Shown: in pieces, positions 11,401 through 23,400 of the stretch
Position numbering within the stretch: the stretch's first letter is position 1
Layout of the letters: the number at the start of each line of letters is the position of its first letter
From: Spirogloea muscicola
Taxonomy: Eukaryota; Streptophyta; Zygnematophyceae; Spirogloeales; Spirogloeaceae
Length of the DNA stretch: 27,811 bases
Reading direction: 5' to 3'
NCBI GenBank assembly: GCA_009602725.1
Contig: WELB01000217.1
Span: 1 to 27,811, forward strand
Notes under the pieces: model-generated
Seen by the model: the letters and a program-made list of their open reading frames with translations, nothing else
Told to the model about the DNA's origin: nothing
Database searches by the model: none
Program-made: the position numbers and the translations under genes

Positions 11401-14400
11401 TGATGATCTGGAGTACTGCCGCGATTGTGGTGTTTGCTGCTCTCTGCTTCATGAGCTGCACAATCAAGGGTCAAGAAGCATTAAACTTTTGTAAAAGACA
11501 CGTGACACTCAGCCGTAAGGCTCCACGAGTGATCTCCACATCAACGTGCTGCAATCCTGGGTACAACTTGAAAGCTCCAAACAGCTTCGCTTATATCCAC
11601 CAAGCTGTTGCTTGTGACAAGCTTCAGCATCAAGCTGCTTGATAAGGTGCAAAGCTGCAGCTGCTTAGAGGCAGAGAGAGCATACTGAGCTCATATATAC
11701 CACGCTGAAGCAACAGCCACCTCTTTTGTCAGGAATAAGAGATAAACAACTAATAATTTGTCAGGGAGGAGGTAGGAGAGGCAGAGCACACAGACCGGAG
11801 GCAGCTGGGAGGTGACAGCCTGGAGCTGTTTATTCAGGATCTCCTCCAGCTTGATGTACAGGCCCTTCACATCGGTGGGGTTACTGGGTGCATCAACAGG
11901 ATACTGGCCGAATACAAGGTGAAGGACGGAGCCAAGCGACTCCATGATCTCTTGCACCTTGCTGTTTAAGCATGGCTCCAATACCTGCCCATGAGGCATT
12001 CACGGGAGGCTTCACGAAGTGGCCATGGCCTCTGGATGGTTTAGATGGCAGACCAAACACATGTTGCATTTGTACTACACAATCGTTCTGCAACATTCTT
12101 GCTAGTTGACGTGATATGGAATAGTCATGTATGCAGGCAGACCTTAAAAGACCGTCCGTCTTCGGCAGATACATTGCTGAAATGCAGCAGTTACTGAAAC
12201 AACAATAGAAACAGCCCTCTAATTGATAATATCTGATTGATATGTTTCATGATGAGGAAGGTAAGCACTATGACCCGGTCGTTTTGGTCCGCTTCAGACA
12301 CCAACAACCTGGCCAGAGTGCAGTCATATTACCAGGACAATGACACTCGCATTGTTCAGGAGGAAGCGGTGTGCTTGCTTCTTGAGGACCCGAGCGAGCA
12401 CATCTAGCCCAGTGCTGAGCACGTGGAGGACCTCTTTGGCCTGTGGGCTGGCTGCAGCTGCAGCAGCAGCCGCAGCTGCGGCAGCAGGGCCTCCTTGTCC
12501 CTGCATTGCCGCATCAGAATGTGATTAGGCTGACAGCTTCATTATCAGGGCGGCATTTGTGCAACTTGAACATCCGCAGTAGCGAATTGAATACACAATG
12601 CAGTTGTCCTTGTAGCTAGGGTCAACACACCAAGCAAACACCTACATTGCATGTGCAAGCTGAGAGCTTGTCTCAAGCTCCATCGAGGAACAGATGGAAA
12701 GCACTCTGCGTAGTCGTGCCCTTATTTGATATAATTTACGAGGCTGTCCAGCAAGACAAACCTGTGGCGCTTGCACGTTGGCTGGCTGATTTTGCAGATT
12801 CAGTTGGTGCTGCAGCAGCTTCTCGAAGTAATTCAGCTTGACATTGGCCTCGGGCCACACCGTCAATGCATCTTCAAGCAGCTCCACAGCCTGCCACCGT
12901 CCATCCAAAACCACCAAGTCACCAAAAATCACCAACTGAACAAGGCTTGGAATTCTGAGCAATGGTCTATCTTGAAATCGCAGGCGTGCCTTGAAACCTT
13001 GGCAAGGCATGTCTGTCAAGTCGCAGCTGACACAAGCAGACGCGTGGGGACCTGACTGTGATCGTTGACATTGCAAGCCTTGCCTGCTTGTGGAGAGAGC
13101 TCAAGTCCTTGTCCTTCTGCTCCGTGAAGAGCGCGACACGAATCAAGAAGCTGATGATCATCTCCTCCATGGCCGTATTCGGCCTGAACTCCTCCTCCGC
13201 AGCTCCTCCCTGCGGCGCCGTCTCTGGACCAGCCAACCCACCTGGGGCTGGAGCACCGTTCTCCAGCTTGACCTTCTTCGCAGGGTCGTCGTGCGGTAGT
13301 CCGGCCATTTCGGCGGACCGCTTGATGCTGCTCGCAGGGCCGCCCTTGGGGGTCACAGCTGGAGTGGCCTCCTTGCCTCCATCTGCTGCAACTTTTGCCT
13401 CGGACTGCCTCCTCCGTTCCCACGCAATGATGAGCCCAGCGAGGTCGAGAGCCAATCTGCGATTTTCCGGCGTGGTGTTGGCTGGCAGCCCCAGCCGGCT
13501 CAGCGAGTTGACCATCTGGGGCACGAACTGCGCCCTGCTGGGGTAAAACAGGTCGGTGTGCTGGACCAGGAGCTGTCATGGTGGAAGACACAAGAATCTC
13601 AACATGTGAGTGGTCCCTTGTGCTTGTCTGTAGCTCGTACTGACAACAGAACCACTACATCATGTATGCTCTTCTGATATTGTGTCAAGCACCAGATCAA
13701 GGACCAAGCCTTTAACTCTGCCACAGGCTATTGTACTTAACCATGACTCTGGAGGCAACGAGAGCTGCCTTACTTGGAAGATGTGGACCAGATGCGGCAA
13801 TGAGTGGCCCTCCTCGACGAGTATCTTCTTGGTGTATCTGATCCAGATGGGCACCTTGAAGTCACCAGCAGGTAGCCTTTTGGGCAGGGCGGGCATCAGG
13901 ATGTCGAGGGCTTGCTTTACCAATACTCGTGTCTCAGGCTGGCACGTCCGAAGGAGGGCCACAAAGACCTGCCAAGGGCTCAACAAAAACGCCATCAAGG
14001 AATGTGCAGAGGACATTTTCATATGCATGTCATGATGATGTAACGAAGCAATTTGAGTATGAGGTGTCTCCTATATAGGTGTATCCTGACAATTCTCCTC
14101 AATGACTTTAGTCAGAAGAAGTTGTACCAGGTTGGAAGCCAGTTCAGCATTCATCTGCAGTAGTTTTTCAGCAGTACTATGCAGGACCTTGACAATACCA
14201 GGACCTCTATGATGCTGACCAGTACCTCAACACAACTGAACCCACACAGTCATGCAGGTTCAGGCAATCAACGTTCCTACTCACCTGCAAGATTATCTTC
14301 TCAGGTGCCTGGTATGCCGCAAGGAAGTGCGACACATTCACAAAGGCCCATTGCTTGGAAGCAGCCTCCTCTCGTCGGAGGTGATTCCAGCCGAATTTGA

Positions 14401-17400
14401 TAAGCTCCTTCCGATGATGCACGAGGTCATTCGGCAGGTGCTTGATCAGCACTGTAGCGAGTTGCAGAAGCTCAATCCGCAGAGGCTCTTCGTACTTCTC
14501 ACTGACCTGGTAGTCATCCACGAGCTTGCCTGATCAGCTTCGAAGATGAACAAGCACACAGATACATGATACAAGATATACACAGATACACATTCAGATA
14601 CAGACACAGATACATCACAAGAAGCGCCTTGCTGCAAGGTACAAGCTGATCTCAGAGCTCAATCACTGTTTATTCATATCCTTCCACCGACCTATCCTTC
14701 GACCTACCTTTCGACCTACAAGCCGTATAATGACGAATACATCAGCAGCCAGTATCACAGCAGCAACAATCATTAAGTGGTGCGCTTACTTCTTCTGGGG
14801 GATCGAGTAGGTGCTTCACAATGGTCTCGATGATGCTGACATCAACAACTTCCCAAGCCTGCCCTGCTTGGAAAGAGTGGGTGAGCACCGGCAGGATGAG
14901 CATCTGCAGAGCAGTAACGAGGTGGTCCTGCGGTAGCATTTTCTTTGCAAAGACCTCCAGGAAACGCAAGATCACAGTCTTCTTCTCTGCTGAGCTGTAC
15001 TTCTCCGGTACCTGCCACATACATTGCAGGCAGAGCTGCCCAGTTGAGCTGCCTAAGCTGTAACATGGAATGTATAGACCCGATGAACTCAAGGATTGCC
15101 GACGTACTTAAACAAGGGATTACAGGCTTTGTCTGACAAATGAGCAATAAGAAAAGATGGACCAATCTCAGGCATTAAACAAAGTGATAGAGAAGCTAAG
15201 TCACATATAGCTGCAGACTATCTGCTGTTTTTTGGACAACAGGTCAACTTCATTCTTGGATCAGTGGTTTAGCAGTTCATTCACCTCCACCATGTAGAAC
15301 TCCCGCAAAAATGTGTAATCCAGGCGGGTACGGCTGCCAAAGATAGAGAGCATCTCAAATAGCACATCAACCTCACTGCGGTCTTTCCTGAGGTAGTTGA
15401 GGAAGCACTTGATGAGTCTTTTGCTCTCTTTCACCTGTGCAGCAACCAGGGAATCGGGGATTCATTAATGGACACCCAATGAAGTATGCAACAACAAAGC
15501 AGAGACTCATTGGAGGGCGCTTGGAGTGTCAGGCTTTACTGAGCAACATTTCTCCAAATTTGACCAAGCATCTAAATGGAAATCTCAAAAGCTTGGCAGG
15601 AGAGTAAGTAAGGAGGTGTGGCATGCAGTAGAACACAGTCGATAGTCAAGCTATAGACGGGAACATACCCACAACCATATCTCAAATGCATCTAGTCTGA
15701 GGACTTAAGACATGACATCATGATTGCAGCAGCTAAAATTTAACAGGAGAGAACCTGTGGCTCTCTCTGCCAGGGGAGGAGAGAGCCAGCTCACCTGCAG
15801 CAATGTCAAGTTCTGCTCGTTGCGTAGGCATCTCAAGCGACCCGGGGAGCGCCACAGGCGAACCAGTGAGTCGAACATGACTCTACTATTGACGAGCCAA
15901 TCTGGCATCAGCTTGACTAGTGTAGAGACGAGTGCCACTCCTTGGAAATGTACATCACCAATGCTTCCTGCAAGTTTGCGATCAGGCTTACTCAAGTAAC
16001 CTGCTTGTCTTGCTACACTGATACAAAAGCAGTAAGTCATGATAGGAAGGAATCAAGATCCTGAGGCAGGGTCGTCAAACAGACGAATCAACTGCATTGA
16101 TTTGTCTGTCTTGTCATAAGTCCAAGAGGAGCAATTCGTGACAATCATGCTATTTTGTCGATTACAGGCAACATACTCAATCAGGAAGCCAAAAGTGGAG
16201 TTGAGGAGAACCTGCAAAGAGATCACTTCCAGTGACATACTGTGTGGTGTCTGCCTGAGGTATGTGCCTCTGAAGGGCTTGTGCAATGATCTTGTCGCTG
16301 GACCTGCCCAGCTCCTCCCGTAGGGGCTGCCCTACGCTTGACTTAATGATGTCCAGGAATCTGTTGGAGAAAGTTGAGAGTATCAGTAAGCCCCATTGCA
16401 AACATTAGTAGTATCGAAAAACTATGACACCACCAACTAATATGGACATTCATTCATCTTATACATTCATCACTACACAACTCACAGCTACCTCATGTCG
16501 AGCTGTTTCAGAAGGTGTACACAACAGTTGGGGGCAAAGGTGAGAGAGACATACAAGCCCCAGCCTTGCATGCTCCCTGCGACAGCCTTAACCCTTGTCA
16601 TGAGCCCTGTCCCCTGGCTTACCTGCTGAACATGGGAGGCTGATCGAGGCGAGCAAGGAAGTAGTCCACGGATTCAGAAGCGTAGCGATTTAGAAATTTG
16701 GCAAAGGGGGCCCGGTAGGGGCTATTAAGCTCACTGTAAACCTGCCCTGGGGCCAAGGCCTGCTCCAGCGAGATCGTCATGGTTACCAAGCTGTCCAAGA
16801 ACCGGTGAGCTGCCGGAGGAAGAAGGTGAAAAAGCTCCAGAATGGCTGCTCAAGATGTCACAGCAGGACAATAAAAATCAGAAGATCAGTTTTTGCCATT
16901 GATGACTGCTCAAAGCGCGGAGCTACAGTACCCCCACAGAACAACCAGACAATTTAGACAAAAGAAGCCTTGTAATCCCATGACAGCACTATTTTTCATT
17001 TTTGCCGTTTCTTGAGATTTTAAGCTATATAGCATTAACAGATGTGTAAACATCTCAATTACTCTCAGCAATTATTGCGTTTGACACCAGAGGCAGCGTG
17101 CAGTGAGCACAGCAGACATAAGCAGAGCTTTCACACGAGTACCCAGATTGTGTATATCAGCTCTGCTCACCTCCTGCTACTTTCGGCTCTTCGCCAGCTT
17201 TCCAAGACTTCTGAGCCAGCTTCTCTGGTTCTTGCCACTTCCTCAGGTGATCCAGAAGCTTCTCGCCGAGCGTGACGTTGAACCAGTTGGAGAGCAGCTC
17301 GAGCAGGCGAGCTAAGCCCTGCGGTGGGGTCAAGGCAAGCTCCTTGGTGCTCAAGTGACTCAATGTTTCTGATGAGTGAGCAGGTCATAACAGGTCAAGA

Positions 17401-20400
17401 TCGCACTCACATGGCAGGTGTCAGGATTTCGGGAGTTCAGGTCGTGATGTTAAGGCTTGGGATGAGGGCTTTTGCGATATGCTTTGAATTCACAGGATGT
17501 CTGCCAGATAGGAGTTGAGATATGCATGTCGACAACTGTAGCCCACAAGCATGGGTGACGGTGAAACGAAGGCTTCCCAAATTAGGCCACTAAGTTGGCT
17601 AAGCTACTTGATACCTACCATAAAGAGAGGGCGTCGTCTTTGTACCTGTAGGAGGGGCAGATTCAGATGGCGATAATGTGCCAGGTTCATGAGAATGGGA
17701 CGGAGGCTACTCTGCAGCAGATCCTTGGGCATCTTCTGCTGTTGTACGACCTGGACATTAAGAACAGGAATTCCTCAGCTATATGCTATGGCAAACCTCT
17801 GAGCTTACATCCAGATCAAAGTGACACTTTGCTGACGGTTTGGCAGACAGATGAATGGCTATGCAGAGCAACAGAGAAGGTGTGCAGCGCAAATGGAATG
17901 GAGGCCAAATCAAGTCAGACGATGGCCAGGCAAGAGGTATTCAAATACCTGGGCTACACAAATCGAAGCCCTATGCTAATGAGGGTCAATGTAAAAGTGC
18001 AAAATTTGGCTTAAAAGTAAATGAGAATATGCTCTATGTAGGCATCGACAAAAGACAGTTGTTCGGCCTACGATGATGGAAAGCAGGTCGGTGGATTGGT
18101 TTATTTTCTCAACCTGACGGAGGCCTTCCTTTGCGACAGTCACTATCTCGGGTGTCCGGCATGTGAGGCTCTTAAAGAACATGGCAATGATCCGCGATCT
18201 CAAGTCGGCATGCTCGGGGGTTGACCTGAAGTCAGTCCAAGCCATGGCTGTGCAAAGGAGCTCAATGCAGGCTGTCCTCAGCTTTGTGAGCACAGCTGCC
18301 ACTCTTGGATTCAGAAACTTGCCATGAAGGGAGGACTCGTCCGTCTCAGCTATGGTCAGCGCTTCTGTGATAAGGAGGACGAGTTCTCCAGAAAGCTTGA
18401 GCAATGGAGGCCGCAGACCCAAACAGAAGTTTAAGGCCATGACGGTGCCAATCTGCCTCACAATTTGACAGCATGTTATCATCAGAAGACTGTAAGGCGT
18501 AGAGAAATCATATTGTCTTCATGACATTGTTACAACGCTCAACCTCTCCACCAAATTCAAGTGGAAGATGTGACTACACGAGCATTTAACAGCCTTCTCA
18601 TGCTGCAGTCACACCTTTCCACCAGCAATCCCACAGCCTTCTCATGCTGCGGTCACACCTTGAAGAAGATGCATGGGCCATAATACTTGCCTGCTGTTCC
18701 ACGTGCTTATGCCGGAGGGGCTTCGCCAGCAGCGGCTGCAGAAGCTTGTCGTGAAGTGGTTCGAGCAGCTCAGACACCTCGGACCCAGTCCTGGCTGCCA
18801 AGAGGGAGAGGCAGGACTGGACGTTCTTCCGCACTGTCGGCGGCGAGTTGGGGTTGAACAGCTCTGCTGCAAGCACCTCCATCACGCCCTGGAAGCTAGC
18901 TCTCTTGTGCTGCTCCACTACCGTGTCATCTACATTGTTGACAACCCGCAGCACCTGTGCAAAATATCAAGCACACACACAACAAACCACAGCAAGTATC
19001 TTCACGCACAGACCAATGCAGCTCTCAAATGCAATCAGAACTATTGCTTGTACATCATGACGTTTCTGGAGCAGTCTATGTCAAATGCATACATACTAGC
19101 GTCATTCTTTTGATACTCGAAAGCAGTCAACCAGGGCAAGAAAAGGACCTGCGTCAGAACTTTGTCAGTCTCTTCCTGTTCTCGATTGGCGTGTGGCGGA
19201 AGCCTCTTCAGAACGTATAGCAACGCTCGTACAGCTCGCACCTGCAACCGTACAGAACATATCAGATTTCGCTTGACGAGCTGAGCCCTTTGCATAGTGG
19301 GTCAAATATATAGTATCTACCGCTGGAGTCAGAGTCCATGCACCAGCAGAAGAGCTGTGCTACGGGCTGACCTGGAAATGGCAGAGCGTGTCCACGGGGA
19401 CCTTGCCAATCAATGCCCCAAGCCCCATGACACCTCCCATCTGTGCCTGCCACGTCCCACCATAGCAGCAATGCAGCAGCCTGGGAAGCAGCTGCTCAAA
19501 CACCGGGATCCGCACAGAAGGTGGCGGAGAGAACACGGGGTTCAAGGAGGGGCTCGACACTGCCAACGGCGTCCCAGGCGCTCCAAGGCTGCCCCTGGTT
19601 GCCGTAGGCATGCCTGTCTGCTTCGAGCGGGCCAGCAAGAGCAATGTCTCTGCGAAAACTTGCAAGCCCTGCAATACGTGACAGCCAATTTTGATAAGGA
19701 TTTCATAAGACTGGACTTGCTTGATAAGAGGGAAACCTCAGAGCTGCTAGATGAGATGGCAACTTTAAGGTCTGAGCTCTAGAGTATAAAGCCTAGGCCA
19801 TAAGGCTTAGACCCTACGTTGTCACTTGAATACCACATCCTGAACCTCATCAAAGTGACAGCTACCAGATAACAGCATGAGTGGTCAGCACACAGACCTG
19901 CAGGGCAGCCTTTGCATGGCTCCGGTTATTATCCGAGAGTACAGCAACAAGCGCATCGAGGAAGATGAGGGGGTCGAGCTCCTTCAGATTGCTCTGGGGC
20001 CGCGCCTTGCCACGGCTCGCTGCTGCTGCAGAGGCAATGCTGCCCGTTGCCGAGGCACTGCCAGGCCTGTCTGCGGCGGACAGAGGCGAGCCTGAAGTCC
20101 CACCACTGGAGGGTGCTGCCGATGCCTCTATGTGGAACATCATGGCAAAATGGCGACATATGCTCCCAACAAAGTCATCCTTGGCATCCTGGATGGGGAA
20201 CATTTGGAGTGTGCAAGTAAGATATTCGTCAGTCACCTTAACATTGCAATAAGTATGAACATGAACAGCCCAGATGTGCGACATACAGAGATTTACAAGC
20301 CCAACTTCCATGGGTAGCTCATATGCTAGATCCACAGGCAGATAGTATTGCAGGAGACTGTGGCTAAGGTAAAGAATACCATGAGATCAGCGTGAGACGA

Positions 20401-23400
20401 AGCTGCGAGCACAGCCATGAGAAGCACGCGGAAAATGCTCCGCTCGGCCATCAGCTGCGTCTTGGTCTTCACACCGAGATCAACCTGCAAAAGCACACGT
20501 AGCACTCAAATGGGGGGTCACAAGCTCCAGTCAAGATCTGAGCAGGCGCTGCCATTCCAGTACACCTGGTTACTGCTTGCACGAAGAAGCTCTTGCATTA
20601 AGCATTAAGCTCCTGCATTGAAAGCTCTTGCTAGGAGCATTGCAGCTACTGACGTAGATTACAATAATGTGCATGTCAATCTGTGTTATGGGAGCAGTCC
20701 CTTAGACAGCAACATGTGCTCCTCTGATCGTGAGCAGGAGCGGAGGACCTCACCCTGTTCATGCTGCCGGACTCCGGCCTCCGCCGTGCTGGGTCTACCG
20801 ATGTCAGAAGCATCGTGCTCAGCTGGCCGGGAGTCAAGAAGCCACCCTCCACGGCAACGTTGCCCTTCAGATTCAGCACCGATGCCAGGCAGACCCTGAG
20901 GAACTTCAGGGCCTGCTTGCGGTAGTACAGGTCCAGGCTTCCCTGCAACAGAGCACGACAACACCATATTATGTACAAATGCATTGACATCAGGCAAACT
21001 CCTGATTTAGACTGGCAGTCGACTTATCACTGACAACAAGCTAAATGTCACAGTGACTGACCATTATCTCGTCACACAAGCTGGCATGCTTGTCGAGCAG
21101 ACTTCACGAAATCATGACTGCATAAGGTTGTAAGACTTTGTTATATTAGTAAAAGCATCAGCCTCCTGAGCTTCGAGGCTGGTTGGTCAAGGCATACCGT
21201 GTTGTTGAGGGCAGCCTGTCGTGCCAACAAGATGCAACGGTCGAGTGGGACCAGGAAGCTTGTGCTGGGCTCGAACATCAGAATGTGACGGAGCCCGTGC
21301 TCAGGGTTGTCCTTACACTCGAGCTCCAGCGGATCTTTCAGGAAGCGGCGGTTTCTGCCCCCCAGCTTTCCAAGTAGCTGAAGAGCCTTGACACCGTAGA
21401 CGTATGGCTTTGGCCTTAAGTGACCCCAGAGGGTCAGTATCAGCTCATTCATCACGCTGGCCATGCTGCACAACAAGTTGGTGAAATTAGAAATTTCAAC
21501 TTGCGCAATGTCAAGCAACCTGACACTGAACAAGCCAGAAAGAGGGCAAAATTTTCCATCAAAAGAGAGGGCATAGCAGCAAGCATTGCATTGTGACCTG
21601 CACAAACCGCAGAGCATGCAGGTATCCAACAAACAATCTACATGCAAAAAAGAAAGACTGCTCCACTTCATGCATGCACGCAGCAAAGAGTTGCCTGTAA
21701 GTACACAGACCTTGGTTCTAGAAATTCTGGGTTCAGGCTGTCAACCCAGAATTCCAGAGTCCTTAGGCCCAACCCAGCAAGCTCCTCAGAGCCCTTCAGG
21801 GCGAGGACGAGGGGCTTCATGAGCCGCGGAAGGTGGGGCAGGAGTGCGGAGAGCCGCACAGGCAAGGTGAGGCAGAGCTCGACCAAGAGGTCGTGCATTT
21901 CTGACCCTGTTGGCCCGTCCAACATGGCCAACAGCAGGTTGAGGCAAGGCTGCAAGAAGGAGATGAACTCTCTATACAGCGAGTCGAACTTTCCTCCATT
22001 CAGTGCACGGAACATCGTCCGAAGGAGCTGCATGTACCTGTGAGAAAACACGACTACTCTATGAGCACCAATAGGAGGGCGTAAGAATTATTAGCATGGA
22101 TGCCAATACTAAATGCAGACTTCGACTATAGTGGCAAGCAAAGTGAGGATGCTGAGCGGCGCGTCTCACCCTGAGGGCTTGTCCAGTTGAGTAGCATTCT
22201 TCATGCAAGTCTCCATGAGGACCGCGACGTGCGGCTGCAGCACGCGCTCGCACTCCACTGGATACTTAGCGACAGCGCCAAAGAGAAGCCTGAAAAGTTG
22301 AAGGACGAGCTTTGCCGACTCTGTGTCGGGTTGCTTGAGGGTTTCCAGCTTTGAGGCCACCAGGAAGTATGCCAAAACATCGGCAAAGTGCTTGCTGGCC
22401 TTGGGGTTTTGCAGCAGCGCTGCAAATATCTGCATGAAGCACATGCAACGTGAAGCGCATGACAGGCTTGTCACTAATGCACAGAAACCTCAATCATGAT
22501 GCCCAGTCTGTAACCCCAGAGGGCTATCGTAGCCAGAGGGTAAGATGATTTGTCTCTAATAAGCAGGAGTGCACTTGTATCTGTTGCTTGCTAAAAGTAC
22601 CTGAAGAAGTTGTCCATTCAAGAGGAGGCAGTCAAAGAGGTGAGGCATTGTCATGCTGAACATGTCCATAAAGTTGCGCTGCTCAAGCACTGTGAAGACC
22701 ATCGCATAGTGCAGAAAGATCTCCTCATCTTCCTTCTCTTTGAAGAGAGCGAGGCACTGCACCCCGCTCTTCAGCAGTCCAGATGCCAAGCGAACCTGCC
22801 AATATAGATATTGACATTGATATTGATACTGGTATGGATATTGGTATTGGCATTGATATTGCCTGCTCAGATTGTAGACAGTTGAACCTTTTCTGTGATT
22901 TTCAGCCCCTTCTAGCCTAGGGCTTGGCTTTGTGTAGCCTTTTGTCCTTTGCAATACCTTCGCCATTTGCGTGCATACTGTACGGACTCGACGTGGCCTC
23001 CATTTCATACAAGCGCACTGCCCACCATCCCTATAGTGCTAATTGTACTAATTGTACTATTTGTACAGATTCTACAAATTTTACAAACTCTACTGATTGT
23101 ACTAATTGCTAATTGCTCTAATAATCAGTGATCTGGACTTATGTGTAGCACAATGCCGATACTGGCATGCACAGCTTACCTCCTCTTCTCGCATGCCTTT
23201 GGTACCAGTAGTAATCTGGCCACCAGGCACCATTGGGCCGCCATTGAAATGAGTAATGCTCCAGACCAGTGTCTTCATGCCTACACAAAAAGCACCCAAC
23301 CTCCTTGGCAATTGCCTCTAAACGCAACGATTGCAATTTGTTGAGTGACAGAGCCCTCTAACGTTGTGTGACAGTGCACTGTTCGATCAGTTGAGGCCTA

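Larger units (their letters stand above)
17646..19668 (-). other. TRA1: TRA1 exons 20-24: HEAT region, residues 1058-1423
   Basis: Exon 20 19372..19668, 21 19149..19241, 22 18691..18954, 23 18114..18452, 24 17646..17750. Exon 20 holds the near-invariant segments VSSPSLNPVFSPPPSVRIPV and LLPRLLHCCYGGTWQAQMGG. Exon 21 has LLYVLKRLPPHANREQEETD. Exon 22 begins VLRVVNNVDD and ends HVEQQ at a GC donor. Exon 23 has IGTVMALNFCLGLRPPLLKL. Exon 24 (KMPKDLLQSSLRPILMNLAH) lies only partly within open frames and was found by homology. Intron 23 (17751-18113) and intron 24 (17319-17645) exceed 300 nt and hold nothing recognisable. Confidence 0.92.

Noticed and set aside
22556-23008. Long minus-strand open frame with a Tyr/Gln repeat
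   Set aside because: Its 3' half is TRA1 exon 13; the Tyr/Gln part is translation of the intronic GATATT microsatellite and precedes a clear acceptor. Not part of the mature protein.
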